Part shown: positions 1 to 23,184 of the stretch, in pieces
Position numbering within the stretch: position 1 is the first letter of the stretch
How the letters are laid out: each line of letters starts with the position of its first letter
From: Prunella strophiata
Lineage: Eukaryota > Chordata > Aves > Passeriformes > Prunellidae
Reading direction: 5' to 3'
Assembly (NCBI GenBank): GCA_036583965.1
Contig: JAZBQD010000027.1
Span: 28,155,001 to 28,219,000 of the forward strand
Length of the DNA stretch: 64,000 nt
Translations under genes and position numbers: made by a program
Notes under the pieces: model-generated
The model's database searches: none
What the model was told of the DNA's origin: nothing
Seen by the model: the letters and a program-made list of their open reading frames with translations, nothing else

Positions 1-433
1 CTCTTAACCTAGACATCTGCTGTAGGGTGAGCTCTCTCCAAGAGGGAACAGTGTGTGGGGTTAGTGTGGCACTCGAGTGCTCAGCCATGGGGACACCCAT
101 GATTGAGCTCCCTGCTCTGCACAGAGTGGGTGTCGCCCTGATTTTTAAGTTTCTCTAAAGCCTTCTGATGTTTACATTCTTGTGCAGAACTTTCTCACAC
201 ATTTTCTGTAAATAACTTATTGTTTTGTCATTCCTCTATGGAGGAAGAGTAACTTGATGGACTGTTGGGTTGTCCAGTGGCATTGAGGAGGTGGCACTGT
301 CACCCTCCAATGACACTGGGATTTCAGAAAACTATAAATGGAGTCAGATTCAATAAACTTCCTCTTTTTGCTCTCTCACACCTTGCAAAGAGCTGCTAGT
401 CCTCGTGGTGTTGTTTGTGCTCCACAGTGACAG
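1..433 (+). mobile_element. LTR-like fragment, 3' part of an endogenous retroviral LTR
   Basis: The stretch has the layout of an LTR read on the + strand. A TATAAA box lies at 333-338 and an AATAAA signal at 352-357. T-rich and CTCTCACA-type sequence follows, and a terminal CCACA sits at about 429-433. The 5' end is outside the window, so the TG end and any target duplication cannot be checked. The very short distance between TATA and AATAAA would fit a retrovirus with a short R region. No internal gag or pol sequence is seen next to it, so it would be a solo LTR. The call rests on layout and general resemblance to avian LTRs. Confidence 0.4.
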
Positions 434-1076
434 GTGGGTGCTCTGGTATATACCCTGTCCCACAGAGGGGCTTTGGGGGACCCCTCTGCCATGTGCAGGG
501 GGACCAGAAGTCCTGCTGGGACTGAGACTTTGCCTTTCTGAACCCCAGGCATGGGGCCAGTGAATCAGCCAGCAGCAGGCAGCTCTAGCTGGGTGCAGCC
601 ACCTCAGCCTCGTGGGCATGAGTGGCTTCCTCCCAGCCACGTGGTGATGGCCTTTGGCATTTCCATCACCAGCAAAGCCCTTCCAGCACCCCTGGTGTCA
701 CAGGCACGGTGTTTAATGAGGAGGGACAACGAGGGTAGGGCATTCCTGCAGGAAATGTTGCTGCCTCCATGCGCACAGTTATGCTCTGTGCAGTTTGGGA
801 GCTGGGTCCAGCTTCTGCTCTCATCTCTTTTCCCAAACCCAAGGACAGCACTGCTGGGGTGCAGAGCAGCAGAGTTGGCAAGGATGTAGGGGAGAAGGGG
901 GAGCATGAAGCTGAGGTGGTGGGGGTAGAAGCTGCTGGTATGAAGGTGTCCTCTCCAACACCTCTTGGGGCCCCCAAAAGCCCACAGGGTCTTCAGAGAG
1001 GTGTGGGCACTGACCATGGCAGAGGGATCTGCTGTTGGTATGCCAGGGCAAACAGACAGCATGTTGGAACAGCTTC
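434..1076. other. Intergenic DNA, no gene recognised
   Basis: The sequence is GC-rich and single copy in appearance. Several short overlapping open frames on both strands have no recognisable domain and no paired splice sites. Nothing here supports a gene. Confidence 0.6.
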
Positions 1077-1404
1077 CATAGAATCACAGAGTTGGAAGGG
1101 ACCCACAAGGATCATCAAAGCACAACTCCTGGTCCTGCACAGGACCCTCAAGAATCACACCACGTGCCTGAGAGCATTGTCCAAACACTTGTGAAACTCT
1201 GGCAGGCATGACCACTTCTCTGGAGAGCCTGTTCCAATGCCCAATCACTCTCTGGGTGAAGAATCTTCTCCTAATATCCAAGCTAACCCTTGCTGGACAG
1301 GGTAGCTTTTTGCTGTTGCCTCAGCTTCTACTGCTGGTCACCAGAGAGAAGAGCTTGGTGCCCTTCTGCTTCCCCTTGTGAGGAAGCTGTAGACTGCTAT
1401 GAGG
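1077..1404 (-). mobile_element. CR1 LINE, truncated 3' end
   Basis: CATAGAAT at 1077-1084 is the reverse complement of the ATTCTATG motif that ends avian CR1 elements. The following sequence (CACAGAGTTGGAAGGGACC, then CCTGTTCCAATGCCC, then GAATCTTCTCCTAATATC) matches the conserved CR1 3' untranslated region read backwards. The element therefore points to the - strand and is truncated at its 5' end, as most CR1 copies are. Similarity stops near 1404, where the left arm of a large inverted repeat begins. No coding part of CR1 is kept. Confidence 0.8.
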
Positions 1405-1598
1405 TCTCCTCTCAGTTAGAAAACCCTGTTAGAAGTTTCTGGGGAAACCTCCAACTTGGACAAAAGTGAAGCTCCAAGGACTGCTTGGCTTCAGTTCTTT
1501 TGGCTCCAGGGAAACCAGCCTGGCTGACCCACATGACTGCCAGCTGTGTACCTACCCATCTTGGCATGTGCCCCCTTGTTGTTATTACCCTGCTCTGC
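1405..1598 (+). repeat. Left arm of a large inverted repeat
   Basis: These 194 bases reappear as a near-identical reverse complement at 2316-2508. The outer boundary is TCTCCTCTCAG against TCCCCTCTCAG, and the inner boundary is TGCTCTGC against GCAGAGCA. Only a few substitutions separate the arms by eye. The arm starts exactly where CR1 similarity ends. Both arms translate to the same chance peptide (AVMWVSQAGFPGAKRTEAKQ), which is how the relationship shows. Confidence 0.9.
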
Positions 1599-2315
1599 AG
1601 GCTGATCAAGCAAAGTGACCTCCCTGCTCCTCAGATGGCTGCACCTCCAGGGCCTTCACCATCCTGCTTTGGACATGAGCAGGACCCCCAGGTGCTGCTG
1701 GGCAGGTTTGGTGACGCTGGCACTGGTGCCAGCCCCGGATGTGCTGCCCAGGGCACCTCAGGGCCAGGTGCTGCTGGTATGTGGTGACTGCTGGAGAAAC
1801 CTGTCCCAGCACATCCCACTCCATCAATCACCTTCCCTGAATGCTGCTGGTCAGGCTGATGCTCACAGCTCCCTGCCTGAGGAGCTGAGCTCATTCATTC
1901 CCCAGGGACCTGTCAATACTGTCAGTTGTGACACAGGCTGCTGTCAGAGAGAGGTCATGTTTTTATCAGGCCTTGCTAATCCCTATTTTCTCTCCACCTT
2001 TTTCCCCTGCCCATGCATCCCTCAGCGAGGTGTTCATCAGGGATTTGATTGCTGCAGGACAAAGGTCAGCTTTCCCATGTTCATGAGAGCACTGCTGTGT
2101 GAGCTGTGGGCCCAGCCACAGTGGCCCTGACACCTCAGAAGTGCTGCTTGGAGCAGGACAGGCTGTCCTGGACCTGGCCCGTGCTCACTTTGCCAGCAGT
2201 GCTGAATGTTGACCCCCAGCAGCCTCTGCAGGGGCTGGCTGGGGTGCACAGGCTCTGCTGGGTCTCCCTGCACAGTCCCCTGACCTTTCAGGTCCCTGGT
2301 TCAGCTCAGGAGAGA
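1599..2315. other. Spacer between inverted-repeat arms
   Basis: About 717 bp of GC-rich sequence separate the arms. No transposase, reverse transcriptase or RNA gene is recognisable. The open frames here (for example 1615-2130 on +) show no known domain. Confidence 0.6.
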
Positions 2316-2508
2316 GCAGAGCAGGGTAATAACAACAAGGGGGACATGCCAAGATGGGGAGGTACACAGCTGGCAGTCATGTGGGTCAGCCAGGCTGGTT
2401 TCCCTGGAGCCAAAAGAACTGAAGCCAAGCAGTCCTTGGAGCTTCACTTTTGTCCAAGTTGGAGGTTTCCCCAGAAACTTCTAACGGGGTTTTCTGTCTG
2501 AGAGGGGA
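2316..2508 (-). repeat. Right arm of a large inverted repeat
   Basis: This is the reverse complement of 1405-1598. The pair could form a long hairpin in single-stranded DNA or RNA. There is no convincing target-site duplication outside the arms, so a defined transposon end is not shown. Arm similarity is high, which suggests recent duplication or gene conversion. Confidence 0.9.
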
Positions 2509-5470
2509 CTGAAACAGAAGGTTTTGCTTCCTTGCTTTGTCCCTGAGCTGTTCTATGGCTACCACAAGCCCCTGCTTCCCCTTGAGGGCCCTCCTTGTCC
2601 CCTGCCCTATCTTGGCAGGACTGCTCTGAGGCCAGCAAGGAGACAGGGGAACGTGGAGGGGTTCCAGGGCAGGGGGAAGGTGTGTGGGCAGGGCAGGGTG
2701 CTCCAGTCAGGGCTGCATGGAGAGATTGCTGTCCTTCCATAGTAAATCAGGGCTTTTGTCTAAAACCACTCATTTTGTGCCAAAAGTTGCTCACTGGAGG
2801 TGCTGCTTGTCGTGACTGTGTCAAGTCCCAGCAGCAGCTGGTGCAAGGTGCAGATGGTGCTGGTGCAGCCACCGTGCCAAGGGCAGTGAGGACACACACG
2901 TGCAGTGCCCAGGCATGGTGAACCCTCTGCACACCCTTCCTGCCACAGCCTCCTGCTGAAGGGTGGAGGTGCAGACAGAGAGGGACATGCAGCTCCTTCC
3001 CCAATGGCCCAGAGGCTGAGAATCCCTGAGTGTCCAAGTGCTGATGGAGCAGCCTGGCAGTGTGTGGGTGTGCTGGAAGTGTAAGGCAGGGCACTGGTGT
3101 TGGCTAAGTGGCCTCAAAACCCAGGGACAGCCTTGCACAGCCCCACGGGGCAGAGAGGGCACGTGCCCCATGGGATGGGATGTGCTCAAGGAGGTTTGTG
3201 TTTTGAAACACAGCAAGGCAGAACCTCACCTTGATCACCAGGGCCAGGGTTAATTACAGTGGGAAGTGGGGATGGGTAAAATCAGCTGGCATCTCAGGGA
3301 GGCTGGATGGAGCAGCTGCATCCCTGAGGGTGCTTGGTATGAGGTAGGGGGTCAGAGGTATGGACACACCCTTATATTTACTCACTGGATTTCTTTGTCA
3401 TCCTCTGTGGTGTTCAAACCAGGAGCTGTTTTCCTGGCTGTGCCATGCATGGGGTAGCCATGGAGCAGGGGTTTCCATGGTACTCTGTAGGTACCAGCAC
3501 TGGCATGGGACAGAATCCCTTGGTGTGTAGGAAAGCCCAGGTGAATCCCAAAAGTCTTTGACACCAGTGGGAAAATGTCAGGCCCCAGCATCTGCCACTG
3601 TTTGGTGAATGGGAACAGGAAGCCAGGAATTTCAGCATAATATCATTATAAGGCAGAACTTGTATGGAGTCCCACTTTCCTCACACTGCAGTAATCTGTC
3701 CTGAGCTTTGTAATCAGTGCCTGTGCAGCTCAGCTTAGTGCAAGTTCTTCTAAACCCAGCCTTAAGCTGCTCTCATAAGCTCCTATGGATGGAACAGACC
3801 TGCCTAGGAAGCCTGGGGCTCATCCCAGCCAGCTAACCCCCCCTGACACAGTGCAACTCACCTGGCCTGCTCCTGATTTCAAAACCATTCTTGGAAAGTT
3901 CTGTTATAACTGGTTTTAGGACCTATTTTTCAATGCATTTTTTGTTCTGGCTTGGACAGGCCTCCTCCCCCTGTGTAGGTGTTCTGACAGAGGAATGCTG
4001 AAGGGTCAGGCTTGGGGCAGCTGTGCCTCCTGCTCCCGTGGACAGCCCTGGGATGGTTTCCGGAGCATGTGCCTGCTCAGCCAGGTGTCACTTGACTCAC
4101 AGACATAAACAAAAGTCTCCCTGCTGAGGTCAGTAGGGAAACCTCTCCAATTGCTGTGGGTCAGGTCACGAGTTCTGCCTGGTGAATTCACCCATGGGAT
4201 GCATTTCCTCCTGCAGGGGATGGACGTAGGAGGGAGCTTCCCTCCCCTGTGGCAAGCCTGGGTGGTGGAGCTGTCGCACGAGGTGCTGCCACTGATTGCT
4301 GTGGCCCTGCCAGGCTCTGTGACCTCCTGCCATGCCAACCACACGTTGTGTCAGGTGAGTGGCAGCTGCTGAGTCCACCTCTTGCTTCACACACTTGCCC
4401 ATCTCCTTGGCAGCTGTGGAAGTGTTGCCTTCAGGAGCCCTGGCTGCTGTGGAGCCCGGGAATGTGGGGACATATTCCACCAGCCCCTCTCTGTCTGTGA
4501 CCTCAGGCAGGCACGGTGCCTCACAGAATCCAGCATGGGAATACAAGCACCACCTGCCTCCTGAGGCTTTGGTCTCTCTCAGCAGGATGTGGTGCTGACA
4601 CCCAAGGCCATGGGACCAAAAGCCATATGAGCTGAGGCCACAGATTCTGGGAAGAGCTCCATCACATACCAGGAGCATGCAAAGATCAGCCACAGCCTGT
4701 AGCTCACCTTGCTCACCTCTGGGCCAGATAAGAAGGAAGGTGATGTGTCCCATCCATGTGATGCTAGAGATCTTTCAGGTTTTGACCCTAAGTTATCTGA
4801 CATGTGTCCTTTCTGACTGGCAGGAGTGCCTGGCAAGCCAGAGGCTTGGTCTGCCCTGCAGAGACAGGCTGGGGAAATGAGGTAACAGGGACTTCATGCA
4901 GCTCAGCACAGAGGAGGGCAGAGTCCTGCTGGGGGCAGGAACAGCCCCCACACCAGTATGTGCTGGGCCACCCAGCTGGAAAGCAGCTTGGCAGAGAAAG
5001 CCCTGAGGGTGCTAGCAGGGAACAGGCTGGCCAGGAGCCAGGAACACACCTTGGCCGGGAAGAAGGCGGATGGCGTGCTGGGTGCATTAGCTGAGGGCTG
5101 GGAGCAGGCACAGGGAGGATCCTTCCCCTCAACTCAGCGCTGCATGGGCCACACCTGGAGTGCTGCATGCAGTGTGGGGCTGGCCGGCAGCAGGAGAGAC
5201 CCCGGAGAGCTTCCAGTGGGCGGCACTGCCATGGAGAAGACCCTGGAGCATCTCTCCTGCGAGGAAAGGCTGGGCGCGCTGGGGCTTGTGCCGCCTGGAG
5301 GAGGCTCGGGGGGTCGCGGGCAGGCCAGCACGGCTCTCTGGCCCGGGCAGGAAGGGTTTCAATGGCGAGGAGCTGCGCGGAGCCCCGAGCGCCCGGGTGT
5401 CCGGGCCGGGCGGTGCCGCGCGGGGGAGCTGCGCCGCCGCCAGCGGGACGGGCGGGCACGGAGCGGGAGA
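2509..5470. other. Intergenic DNA, no gene recognised
   Basis: GC-rich intergenic sequence between the inverted repeat and the minisatellite. Open frames are short and overlapping with no domain or splice structure. In mammals the next gene beyond OLFML2B on this side is NOS1AP. I looked for its conserved N-terminal (PTB domain) exon here on the - strand and did not find it. Confidence 0.55.
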
Positions 5471-5841
5471 GCTCCGGGCATCCCGCGGGTCCCGCTCCGG
5501 GCATCCCGCTCCGGGCATCCCGCGGGTCCCACTCCGGGCATCCCGCTCCGGGCATCCCGCTCCGGGCATCCCGCGGATATCCCGCTCCGGGCATCCCGCG
5601 GATATCCCGCTCCGGGCATCCCGCGGGTCCCACTCCGGGCATCCCGCGGGTCCCACTCCGGGCATCCCGCTCCGGGCATCCCGCGGATATCCCGCTCCGG
5701 GCATCCCGCTCCCAGCATCCCGCTCCGGGCATCCCGCAGGATGTCCCGCTCCGGGCATCCCGCGGGTCCCGCTCCGGGCATCCCGCTCCGGGCATCCCGC
5801 GGGCATCCCGCTGCGGGCATCCCGCTCCGGGCATCCCGGGT
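5471..5841. repeat. GC-rich minisatellite, 14/23/25-bp units
   Basis: About 19 copies of a core CCGGGCATCC are arranged in units of 14 bp (CGCTCCGGGCATCC), 23 bp (a CGCGGGTCC prefix added) and 25 bp (a CGCGGATATCC prefix added), with a few point variants such as CGCTCCCAGCATCC. The array is CpG-dense and sits in a wider CpG-rich patch from about 5360 to 5900. Because 14, 23 and 25 are not multiples of three, the same short peptide (RSGHPA or GIPLRAS type) appears in shifting frames, giving long open frames on both strands that are artefacts. Confidence 0.95.
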
Positions 5842-6845
5842 CCCACCGCGGGCACCGCCCCCTCGCAGCCCCCGGAGCCGCCGCCGAGGCGCCCAGCAGC
5901 CTCAGGTGTCCCCAAAGGACACGATGTGCCGCCCGTCTGTCCTGCCGATCTCAGCACGCCCTGGCATGGCAAGGAATGGTCCTTTTGTCCCGGAGCCACT
6001 GCCAGAGGCACCCGAGGACATGCTTCCACGGGGCAGGTTTTTGCACTCACAGCTCCAGGCACAGACATGCTCGTTGCCCGTCCTGAGACTGTTAAATTCC
6101 CTTTTACCCAGGCCTGGTGGTGTTTGTTCTTGTTGCACTTTGAAGAGCAATGTCTACCAGCATCCTTGGGCAGCCCTGGCTTTGCTCAAGCCCAGTAACA
6201 TAGAATGGGGTCAGGTATGGGGACACTGGGGCCTCCTGCTCTCAAAGTTTGGGCCACTTTCCATCAGCAAGACAGAAAAGCCAGAACCACACCTTGCTCT
6301 GCTGTCCTCCTCAATCTGTTGATTTGTCTTGTTTTTTTCTTGAAGGAATATTCAGACTCTAGAGATGACTGCTCTGAACCCAAAGTGCCTGTCAGTTTTT
6401 TTTTCCTTGCCTCAAAGGACAGTATTAAACCCATCTTTAACCCAAACTAACTACCACCAGAAACGCTTTCTTCCCCTTAGAAAGAAAAGAAATCAGCAAG
6501 GGATGTCAGTAACATACAAAATGCTTCCTTTTAGTTTTGAAATACCGTGGTTGATTTGTTTTCCTTATGTTTTTCCAGCCTTTGAAAGTGATCATTAGGA
6601 AAAGGCCTCCACAGTTTTAGGTGCAGTTTGCTGTGGCAGCTCTCGGGGCTGGTCTCAGTGCCAGCCCTGGCAGTGCCATGACTGCACGGTGGTCTGGTGC
6701 TCTGGGCCACCTGAGCACGGGCTGGGTGTATTATTTTTTCACCTCGAGCCAGATCTTTTAAGCTCTTCAGTGAGTTATAATACACCCCAGGATAGCCCAG
6801 CTACCTGGCAGAAGGCATAAATGAGCAGGATGGCTCTTGCAGTCG
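5842..6845. other. Intergenic DNA, no gene recognised
   Basis: The CpG-rich flank of the minisatellite ends near 5900. Composition then becomes more balanced. No exon, RNA gene or recognisable element is seen. Confidence 0.55.
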
Positions 6846-7158
6846 TGTTGGAAACAAAAAACGTTTAATAAAAGACAAAATAACAAAGAGAAAAACCGAG
6901 CTAGGTGCAAGCAAGACTCCTACCTAGTAAACACCTTACAAAAGCAATTAGTTTCCTTTGTTCACTTGCTTTTCTAGTAAATTGCCCAAGGGACTTTTTG
7001 GCTTCTATCCAATTAGCTGTCCTTAAATTTAAAGTGAAGTCCCCTTTGTCCTATAAGGTGTCCCCTTTGCTAAGTGGTGAGAGAAATTTCTGGCCTTTTC
7101 CTTTTTGGGGGGACAAAGGACAGTTTTATTACTCGGCAATAGGGGGCACATTCCTACA
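6846..7158 (-). mobile_element. Probable short solo LTR
   Basis: The segment begins TGTTGGAA and ends TTCCTACA, terminal inverted repeats matching at 7 of 8 positions with canonical TG and CA ends. Read on the - strand, an ATTAAA-type poly(A) signal (complement of 6864-6869) lies about 20 bases before the 3' end, as expected for an LTR with short R and U5. Flanking bases do not show a clear target duplication, so limits and orientation are tentative. No internal retroviral sequence adjoins it. Confidence 0.45.
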
Positions 7159-8229
7159 GCTGGGCACTCCCAGCGCTGGCCTGGCAGCCTCAGGACAGCT
7201 GTGCTGACAGATGGGGTAGCTGTCCTCAGGGAAGCTGAGCCATGGAAACAGAGGTGAAGGAGCCTGGGCTCAAGAGACCCATTATCCTTGAGAGAGGCTG
7301 GTCGGGGGAGACTTTTAGAGATGCTTTTGCCTCCCACTGCTCTCCAGTTGCCCAAGGTTGGCTGTCCTCCTCCCAGCCTCCCTGGCTGCTCCCCTCCTGC
7401 TCTGTTCTGCTCAGCTCTGCCCCCTGCTCCGCGGGCTTCCCTTCCCAGGGCGGCCAGGAGCAAAGGGAGGCACGGCGCCATCCCACAGCAGTCCTGAGGT
7501 CAGCAGCAGCCGCCATCCCCCGTGCCACAGCGCTTCCTCTCTCACACGAGATGTTTGCTTTGTGTCTGGCAGCTCCGGCCCCGCGGAGCCACCGTGGGAC
7601 AGAGGGGTGGGATGGAGGAGCTGGAGTGCCCCTGAGGAGCGTGCCTGCTCCCCGGGCTGCCGGCACCAGATTTGGGGCGGTTTTGGGACACGTGTGCTTT
7701 AGGGACCGGGGCTGCTTGGCTTGTGCTTGCTTCAGCAACTGGCCTTCCTGTGACTTCTGCCTGTGACCTGCCAGCACGTTTGGAGGAAATGTGAGTCTGT
7801 GCCATACCTGGGACACGGTGCCAGCCTGTGCTGCTGTGTTTATTAGGGCACCTCAGGTTCCCTTCTGTGTTGGTGAGGCCCAGCCACTGCCACGGCAGTG
7901 CAGACCCCTCTGCAGCACAAGATGCTGTGCCTGTTCCCTGGGAACAGCGTGTCCAGAACATTTCCGTTTGGCAGGAGGTGCACAAGGATACAGGACTGCC
8001 AGAGCACAGCCGCTTCCCGATGGCGTCAGCCTGAATTTCAGTGAGCACACAAAGGTCTGCACTCATGGCCGGGAGCCTTTCCTGGAACACGCTGCTTGTG
8101 TGACCCCAGTGCGGGCAGTGCGACCGGAGCCGCGCTGTGCCGTGCCATCGGGAACACTTCCCTGAGGGTGAGATGAGAGCCAGGCTGTTCCTGGAGCTGG
8201 AAAAGCAGCCAGAAAGCAGCCCTTACAGC
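7159..8229. other. Upstream flank of OLFML2B, no gene recognised
   Basis: GC-rich sequence upstream of the CpG island. Open frames on both strands lack domains and flanking splice signals. An upstream non-coding first exon of OLFML2B cannot be excluded. Confidence 0.5.
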
Positions 8230-8570
8230 CCGTAAGGACGGCTCTCCGCCCGCCCCAGCTCCCTGGCACACGGCAGGGACGGGATGCTCAGGCTCGTGGG
8301 GTGCCGAGCGGCAGTGCAGGGTGCAGGCGGGGGGCGGCTCCCCGGAGCAGCCCCGCAGCCCCAGTGCCCCGCGGAGCCGGAGCAGCGCGCCGGGGCTGTG
8401 CGGAGCGGCAAGCGCCGCCAGGGGCTCGGCCCACCCGGGGCAAAGAACCGGGGGAGGAGCGGAGGGTGGGAGGGAGCAGAGAGGGAGGGGAGGAGGAGGA
8501 GCGGGGCGGGAGCCCGGGCCGGCCCCGCCCGGCCCCGCTCCGCACCTGAGCGAGCAGCGGCGGCTCCGCC

Positions 8571-8594
8571 GGCCCCGGCCCCGGCCCCGGCCCC
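8571..8594 (+). repeat. (GGCCCC)4 hexanucleotide repeat in the likely 5' UTR
   Basis: Four perfect GGCCCC units end 14 bases before the OLFML2B start codon. The antisense strand reads GGGGCC, a G-quadruplex-forming unit. Confidence 0.9.
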
Positions 8595-8608
8595 TCGGAC
8601 GCCCGCCC

Positions 8609-21263
<12,655 letters not shown>

Positions 21264-22195
21264 GACCCCCCCCACCACAGTGGGGCACTGCAAGCCAGGG
21301 GCCACCAGCACCTTTTATTATTATTTTTATTGTTATTATTGTTATTTTGTACAAATTGAAGAGTAAATGATGGGTTTTGTTTCAAGCTGGTTTTTTATGG
21401 CGGATTGTAGATCGATCCCCAGGCCAGAAGCACCCCTTTTGTCTTTGCTGTATCCTTGCTTCTGATTTTCCTTCCCAGGGGAAGGAGGTCCTCCTTTGGA
21501 AGGGCAGGCTCTGCTACCCAGGGAAGAGGAGGTGGCCCAGACACCGTCCTCCTGAGGATGTTTTTAGCTAGAGATGATCAGCAAGACACCCTGAACCAGT
21601 GCAAAGCTGCACTGCACCAGGTCCCCGTGGGATGCTGCCGCCTGCCTGTCCTGGTGGAGGACCCGTGTGTCCTGTGGGAATGTCCCATCTCTCAGGACCA
21701 TCTTCCCAGCTGATGGCCAGCAGGCCCCTTGGAGATCCTGCTGTACAACGGGGCTGCGAGCACAGCTCCAGCAGTCCCTGGTGCTGGTACTTATGTCGAG
21801 GACTGTCCCCTCCAGCTGGGGCTCTGCTCTCTGCAGGCCGCTCTGGGGGGCTGGTGCAACCCAGAGACTCATGCCTGGAGGGAGCTAGGCAGCAGGAGGG
21901 GGATGCTGTAAATACGTGTAGATGGCTTTTGTTTGTTCATTTTGTAACCCAAATAGTCCTCCTTGGCATTTGCTGGGTGAAGGCTCTGCTCAGCTGGGCG
22001 CTGGGCTGCCTGGGCAGGGGCTGGCAGAGCCCTGGCAGAGCCACTCCACCTCCTACATTCCCTCTCATGCCCATGCCCACCCTGGTCCTGGACCATCAGG
22101 ATCCCCTCACAGAGGCACAGCCCTTGCCCTCCTGCCCATCAGCATCTTGTATTTACCTGATGTCAGTAATAAAGGATCCAGTACCTTCGCAGCTG
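21264..22195 (+). other. OLFML2B 3' UTR (approximate)
   Basis: Sequence from the stop codon to just past the poly(A) signal at 22168-22173. It includes a TTATT-rich tract at about 21315-21350 that resembles an AU-rich stability element. The 3' end is inferred, not mapped. Confidence 0.6.
22168..22173 (+). terminator. Poly(A) signal AATAAA for OLFML2B
   Basis: The first good AATAAA after the stop codon on the + strand, in the context GTAATAAAGG. It is followed within 30 bases by GT- and T-rich sequence, as cleavage sites need. Confidence 0.6.
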
Positions 22196-22865
22196 TTCGG
22201 GGCTTTCTTTGGCTCTGGTTCACCCTCTGGGTGCATGAAAATGCACAGGGGTATTTTGGGTGGATTTTGGTTGGTTTGGGGAGAGCCAGTTTACACACCA
22301 GATAGGGATAAACTCCAGAGGGCTTTAGGCTGCTTGGGACTGGTACTGGGGCAGGGTGACATGCCATGTCCAGCCCTCATGGGCTCCTCTGGCAGACTCT
22401 GAGTGAGCAGCTCGTGTAGGGTACCTGCTCTCCAGCAGCAGGAGGGGGACAGGGTAGATGTGCCACAGGCACTGCCAACACTGTGCCAAGCAGAGCCACA
22501 CTGCAGCCCAAGAGATGGCAGACCAGGGCAGGTGTTCCAGTAGTTTGCCTAAGGAAAACAATATTAACAAGCACAACAATGAAGTTATTAGTAATAAATA
22601 AAAGAAGGATTTTACTGCCTTCAGTACTAGGGTCACAGAGAACAGAATTACACAGGATAAGAGATGCTCTCCACCACCAGAGCCCAAGGGTGCTGCAGCA
22701 GTCCTGAGCCCCCAGCAGCAGCCCTTCCCAACGTGCCAGGCTGTGCCAAGCCCAGCCAGCACTGCAGTCCCCTCCCCAGCTCCCTGGCAGCAAATGCCCC
22801 CCGAGCAGCCAGCAGCCCCTACCCATGGCTGCGGGGGAGCCTCTGGCTGGGGCACTGCTGGGGTT
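22196..22865. other. Gap between convergent genes
   Basis: About 670 bp between the predicted 3' ends of OLFML2B and ATF6. No gene is recognised. An AT-rich patch (about 22555-22610) contains further AATAAA motifs on the + strand that could serve as a fallback signal. Confidence 0.5.
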
Positions 22866-22871
22866 TTTATT
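22866..22871 (-). terminator. Candidate poly(A) signal for ATF6
   Basis: TTTATT on + reads AATAAA on -. It is the first such signal downstream of the ATF6 stop that I find, giving a 3' UTR of about 1.6 kb. Mammalian ATF6 has a longer 3' UTR, so additional distal sites are possible. Confidence 0.4.
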
Positions 22872-23156
22872 TCTGGCTGTTGTGAGCTGGCCCACAGTCA
22901 GGTGGGGCCAGGCCAGGAAAATGAAGTGGTGCGAGCAGCGCAGCCAAACGCCGGCCAAGCCCCGCTCCCTCCCGCGAGGACGGGGCCCGCGCCGCCTGCG
23001 CCGGGGACGTGGCAAAGGGCACAGCTTCCCCAAGGTGTTGCAAGGCACATACTTCACAGGGGTGTATTGCTCCTCATCCTCCTCCTCACTGCCCCTGGAG
23101 CTGTTTGTCTTGCTGTGGGATCAACCTGTATTTCCTAACAGCCACACATATACACG

Positions 23157-23184
23157 AATAATAATAGTAATAATAATAATAATT
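23157..23184. repeat. (AAT)n microsatellite, imperfect
   Basis: About nine ATA/AAT units with one GTA interruption. Confidence 0.85.

Noticed and set aside
4788..6322. Long open frames on both strands (up to 454 codons) across 4788-6322
   Set aside because: They run through the GC-rich minisatellite. Units of 14, 23 and 25 bp give the same peptides in several frames on both strands, with no domain or splice structure.
1..8608. NOS1AP first exon expected upstream of OLFML2B
   Set aside because: No match to its conserved N-terminal PTB-domain sequence was seen on the - strand.
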